From Paenibacillus agricola (GTDB taxonomy: Bacteria; Bacillota; Bacilli; Paenibacillales; NBRC-103111), in NCBI RefSeq assembly GCF_011440305.1, contig NZ_JAAOIW010000002.1, positions 674,084 through 738,083 of the forward strand: DNA of 64,000 nucleotides, in the 5' to 3' direction. The notes beneath the pieces were generated by a model. It had not been told where the DNA came from, did not search any database, and saw nothing but the letters and a program-made list of their open reading frames with translations. This document shows positions 60,758-64,000 of this stretch, piece by piece (the first letter of the stretch is position 1; each line of letters begins with the position of its first letter). Both the position numbers and the translations under genes were made by a program.

Positions 60758-61534
60758 TTAAGATGATTTCCATTTCAGAAACACTTTTTTCTCTAATAGA
60801 TCGATACCTGCAATAATTAAGACCGACACGATCGTCACTAATGTAATGATTGCAAAAGCTTGCGCCGTGTTGTAAAGCGAAGTAGCCTTCACCAGCAGGT
60901 TGCCTAGACCATCCTTAGAGGCCACCATCTCTCCGAATAGCGCACCGACAAGCCCCGTTGCCGCCGATACCCGCAAAGCGACAAAAATTGTAGGTGCTGC
61001 GGAAGGCAGGATAACCTTCATAATCGTTTGGAATTTGGAAGCCTCGAACACGCGCGCCACCTTAAGATGATTCTCCGAAGTTTGCTTGATGCCCGTAATC
61101 GTATTGAAGGCTATTGTGAAAAAGCAAAACAGGAACACGATGACCATCTTGTGCGTGAGACCAATACCAAGCCATAGCATCAGCAGCGGAATGAGCGTGA
61201 CCTTAGGCACCGCCATCAGCGCTGATAAGAAAGGTCTGAAAAAATCCTCCGCCCGCGGTACCAGCACCAGCACCAAGCCGGTTGCGATACCAGCGACGGC
61301 TGATATCAGAAAGCCGCCAAAAAACTCCTGCAGCGTAATTCCCAGGTGATGCAAAACGTCCCCTTCCACGAACAATTTAACAATTTCTTTAACGACCTCT
61401 GTAGGTGCTGACAAATATAGCGAGCCTACAATCTCTTGCCGAACGAGATACTCGCATACTCCAAGAAAGATAAAGAGAAGCACGATCTGTCCAATTATTA
61501 TGCGGCTAAGCCGGTTTTTTTTCTTGTTGCCCAT
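60758..61534 (-). CDS. Sulfonate/nitrate-type ABC transporter permease (SsuC-like)
   Basis: A 258-residue permease with about six membrane segments, from MGNKKKNRLSRIIIGQIVLL on. The conserved cytoplasmic EAA loop is ARVFEASKFQTIMKVILPSA (ATPase contact). I chose the ATG at 61534 because GGAGGAG lies seven bases before it; the ATG 18 bases upstream would skip it. The binding-protein gene follows by 44 bp. Confidence 0.9.
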   Translation of the reverse strand: MGNKKKNRLSRIIIGQIVLLFIFLGVCEYLVRQEIVGSLYLSAPTEVVKEIVKLFVEGDVLHHLGITLQEFFGGFLISAVAGIATGLVLVLVPRAEDFFRPFLSALMAVPKVTLIPLLMLWLGIGLTHKMVIVFLFCFFTIAFNTITGIKQTSENHLKVARVFEASKFQTIMKVILPSAAPTIFVALRVSAATGLVGALFGEMVASKDGLGNLLVKATSLYNTAQAFAIITLVTIVSVLIIAGIDLLEKKVFLKWKSS

Positions 61535-61582
61535 GAGGCTCCTCCATCCCATTGTTCTCAGGCCTATATCTCCTTACTCGGC

Positions 61583-62968
61583 TTATTCGCCTTGCAGCGC
61601 AGCCTGCTTCTGCTTCGCCCAAACACTCTCTGGACGCGACAATCCGAAATGCTCCCGGAAGGTGCTGCCCTCGTATTCGATACGGAACAATCCGCGGCGC
61701 TGCAGCTCGGGAACGACGAGGTCAATGAACAGATCCAGACCGCCCGGCAGATAAGGGGGGCAGATGTTAAAGCCGTCCGCCGCTTCACCCACGAACCACT
61801 CCTCCATTTGATCGGCGATCTGCTCGGGGCTACCAACAATAAGACGATGACCTCTGGCGATAGCTGAAAAATAGTGGAATAGCTCGCGAACCGTAATATC
61901 CGCGTGACCCGAAGCCTTTTGCGCCAGCCCTACGATTGCTGTTACCTCTTTGATAGGCAGCGTTGAAAGAGAAAGCTCAGGTAGAGGACCATCAAGCGGA
62001 TAAGCGGTCAAGTCGATTCCGATCCTGTCCGAGAGCGGCTTCAGATCGAAATTCGTGACGAGAAGCTCGCTAAGTTCCCGATATTTGGCTCTCGCCTCTT
62101 CTTCGGTACGGCCGACCAGTGGTGCCAAGCCCGGCATAATAAATAGCTCGTCCTTGCTCCGCCCGTACTTGGCCAGCTTACCTTTGATGCTCGCATAAAA
62201 AGCCTGCGCATCCTCCAACAAAACCTGACCGGTAAATATCACATTGGAGAACTGTGCCCCAAGCTCTTGGCTGCGTTCCGATGTGCCAGCCGACAGCAGA
62301 GGAATCTGCCCTTGCGGCGGTCGGGCGACATTCAATGGACCGGCGACGGAAAAGTGCGCGCCTTTGTGGTTAAGGGCGTGTACTTTGGTCTCGTCTACAT
62401 AGACACCAGTTGCCTTGTCACGAACAAAAACATCATCTTCCCAGGAATCCCACAAATCCTTGACGATTTGCACGAATTCCTCGGCATAATCGTAACGGCG
62501 CGCATTGTCCCAATGCTTCTCACGGCTGAAATTTTGCGCGGCGCGAGCATCAGCACCCGTAACGACATTCCATGCCGTACGCCCGCTGCTCAAATAATCC
62601 AAAGAAGCGGTTTGCCGAGCGATATGGTAAGGCTCGGCGTAAGTCGTGTTTGCCGTCACAATTAATCCGATCTTATCCGTAACCGCCGTCAAATGGGCGA
62701 TCATCGTGAACGGCTCCATTCGAACCATCTGAGAAGGGAATTGATACTGCATATCTGCACTCGAAGCCAGAGCATCCCCAAGGAAGAAGAAATCGAACTT
62801 AGCTTCCTCCAGACGCTGCGCTACGCGCTGTAGGAACTTGGGATCAAATGCGCCGTCAGCCACCGATTCCGTCAGCCTCCAGCCTGCTGGATGGTAACCG
62901 GTAGAGAATAGAAATAATCCAAGGTGAAGCTTGCGATTTGAGTTAATGTTAGTGTTAGTGTTAGCCAA
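61583..62968 (-). CDS. LLM class flavin-dependent monooxygenase (NtaA/SnaA/DszA family)
   Basis: A 461-residue FMN-dependent monooxygenase of the bacterial luciferase fold. Characteristic segments are LHLGLFLFSTGYHPAGWRLT at the start, FDFFFLGDALASSADMQYQF, and SLDYLSSGRTAWNVVTGADA RAAQNFS. Members use reduced FMN from a separate reductase to cleave organosulfur or chelator compounds. In a sulfur-transport operon it most likely releases sulfite from the imported molecule. It starts 13 bp after the aldo/keto reductase gene's stop. No flavin reductase gene lies in the window's operon. Confidence 0.92.
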   Translation of the reverse strand: MANTNTNINSNRKLHLGLFLFSTGYHPAGWRLTESVADGAFDPKFLQRVAQRLEEAKFDFFFLGDALASSADMQYQFPSQMVRMEPFTMIAHLTAVTDKIGLIVTANTTYAEPYHIARQTASLDYLSSGRTAWNVVTGADARAAQNFSREKHWDNARRYDYAEEFVQIVKDLWDSWEDDVFVRDKATGVYVDETKVHALNHKGAHFSVAGPLNVARPPQGQIPLLSAGTSERSQELGAQFSNVIFTGQVLLEDAQAFYASIKGKLAKYGRSKDELFIMPGLAPLVGRTEEEARAKYRELSELLVTNFDLKPLSDRIGIDLTAYPLDGPLPELSLSTLPIKEVTAIVGLAQKASGHADITVRELFHYFSAIARGHRLIVGSPEQIADQMEEWFVGEAADGFNICPPYLPGGLDLFIDLVVPELQRRGLFRIEYEGSTFREHFGLSRPESVWAKQKQAALQGE

Positions 62969-62981
62969 TGGGCTCAGCCTC

Positions 62982-63968
62982 CTAGGAAATTAATTTAATT
63001 TTACGAGAGATTGTATCAACGGTTGTTAGTTCTACATTCGACAGCCGCTGATCCGCGAATTGCAGCGCATCGCGGATTTGCTCCGGCTTGGAGGCGCCCA
63101 ATATCGCTGAGGATACATAAGTGTGACTCAGCACCCATGCCAGCGAGAATTGCGCCAGCGTCCAGCCGCGCGCTTCGGCAAGCGGACGAATCGCTTCAAC
63201 CAGCTCGTAAGCAGGATTGCTTGTCAGCAGCTGCTCAAGAGGCTTCTCGCCTGCAGCCAGACGCGAGCCCTCCTGCGGTTGTTCGCCCTGCTTGTACTTG
63301 CCGGTTAAGATTCCTCGGCCGAGCGGGCTGTACACGATGACTCCCACCTTCTCAGACTCCACGAACGGTACAAGCTCCCGCTCCATATCACGCGAGATGA
63401 GGCTGTACTCGGGTTGAACGCTCTCGAAACGGTTCAGCTTGTGCAGGGCGCTGACGCCATGCGCCTTAGCCAGCTGCCATGCCGCATAATTGGAGCAGCC
63501 GATATAGCGAATTTTCCCTGCCTTGACCAAATCATCAAGCGCGCCAAGTGTTTCTTCGATCGGTGTTTCAGAGTCAAATCCATGCACCTGATACAAATCG
63601 ATGTAGTCGGTCTGCAGCCGGCGCAAGCTATTCTCAATCGCCCGATAAATGTGGTAGCGGCTGAGTCCCGCATCGTTGACACCCGTCCCAACACGCGCCA
63701 ACGCCTTCGTTGCCAGCACAATGTCGTTTCTTTTGCCCTTCAGAATCCGGCCTAGAATAGCCTCTGACTCACCTGTCAGATTCGGATCGCCCACATCCAT
63801 GCCTCTTCCGTAAACGTCGGCGGTATCGATGACATTAATTCCCGCTTCCAGCGCTTGGTCGAGAACCGCGGTCGACGTTGTTTCATCGATCCAGCGACCG
63901 AACGCCATGGTACCTAAGCTAACTTCGGATACCTTAAGACCGGTTCTTCCCAATTTTCTGTATAACAT
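62982..63968 (-). CDS. Aldo/keto reductase
   Basis: A 328-residue NADP(H)-linked aldo/keto reductase with the (alpha/beta)8 barrel signatures: YRKLGRTGLKVSEVSLGTMA at the start, the catalytic Asp and Tyr in DTADVYGRG, the Lys in ATKALARVG, and the His in LYQVHGFDSETPIEETL. It lies at the head of the sulfur operon and may reduce the carbonyl product left by the monooxygenase. The start is the ATG at 63968 with AAGGGGGT seven bases upstream; a frame from 63989 is longer by seven residues. The promoter region lies beyond the window end. Confidence 0.92.
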   Translation of the reverse strand: MLYRKLGRTGLKVSEVSLGTMAFGRWIDETTSTAVLDQALEAGINVIDTADVYGRGMDVGDPNLTGESEAILGRILKGKRNDIVLATKALARVGTGVNDAGLSRYHIYRAIENSLRRLQTDYIDLYQVHGFDSETPIEETLGALDDLVKAGKIRYIGCSNYAAWQLAKAHGVSALHKLNRFESVQPEYSLISRDMERELVPFVESEKVGVIVYSPLGRGILTGKYKQGEQPQEGSRLAAGEKPLEQLLTSNPAYELVEAIRPLAEARGWTLAQFSLAWVLSHTYVSSAILGASKPEQIRDALQFADQRLSNVELTTVDTISRKIKLIS

Positions 63969-64000
63969 ATCCAAGTACCCCCTTTTCAAAAAAATAAAAT

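Noticed and set aside
1-64000. CRISPR array, tRNA, rRNA, prophage or intact insertion sequence
   Set aside because: I found no regularly spaced repeats, tRNA-like cloverleaf, rRNA sequence, phage structural genes or transposase. The tandem repeats seen are only two copies each.

Overview
The window reads as chromosomal DNA of a spore-forming Bacillota of the Paenibacillus type. The signs are a GerA/GerC/GerB germinant receptor operon, a YheC/D-type ATP-grasp protein, many AraC regulators including one with a membrane sensor, Lpl-type sugar ABC transport genes, GH78 rhamnosidases and strong AAGGAGG ribosome binding sites. I see no rRNA, tRNA, CRISPR array, intact insertion sequence or prophage.

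Layout. 0-2 kb: iron response, with a Btr-like AraC/siderophore-binding regulator and the start of a nitroreductase, each behind a Fur-box-like site. 2-6.3 kb: a PhyH dioxygenase, an AraC regulator and a 717-residue glycosidase-like protein. 6.7-24.6 kb: a patchwork of small transcription units (epoxide hydrolase, winged-helix protein, WYL, ABM, quinone reductase/TetR, GNAT, Nudix, ger operon, MerR/SDR, esterase, YheC/D, TerC). Gene debris lies between them: a histidine-kinase tail butted against a GNAT tail at about 10.3 kb, and a dehydrogenase scrap at 24.5 kb. The terC gene has a yybP-ykoY manganese riboswitch. 24.6-28.9 kb: AraC regulator, a 96-aa protein overlapping a second PhyH gene, a squalene/phytoene synthase and an asparaginase. 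29.2-36.5 kb: a carbohydrate uptake locus (permease, permease, binding lipoprotein, FAD oxidoreductase, then a sensor-type AraC regulator). 36.7-38.9 kb: class B penicillin-binding protein with a tiny membrane protein before it. 39-47.3 kb: small proteins, two large rhamnosidases and their divergent AraC regulator. 47.3-54.6 kb: MFS transporter, two related LysR regulators, methyltransferase, EPSP synthase homologue and a divergent PurA homologue. 54.7-57.8 kb: adaptive alkylation repair (AdaA and Ogt), peroxiredoxin and stress proteins. 58-64 kb: one sulfur-scavenging operon (aldo/keto reductase, flavin monooxygenase, SsuABC-like transporter, sulfurtransferase).

The most interesting signal is a tandemly duplicated element of about 40 bp. 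It forms two hairpins ending directly at an AAGGAGGA Shine-Dalgarno sequence, and it occurs in the 5' leaders of three unlinked genes: the 717-aa glycosidase-like gene, the 96-aa/PhyH pair and the 1009-aa GH78 gene. Base changes between copies largely keep the hairpins, so it looks like an RNA-level leader module shared by carbohydrate and oxygenase genes. Other items worth a look are a 34-aa hydrophobic protein behind a near-consensus promoter interleaved with an inverted repeat, a PurA homologue with an altered IMP loop next to an EPSP synthase homologue and paired LysR regulators, and a family of CTAACGGGCA palindromes sitting beside terminator hairpins.
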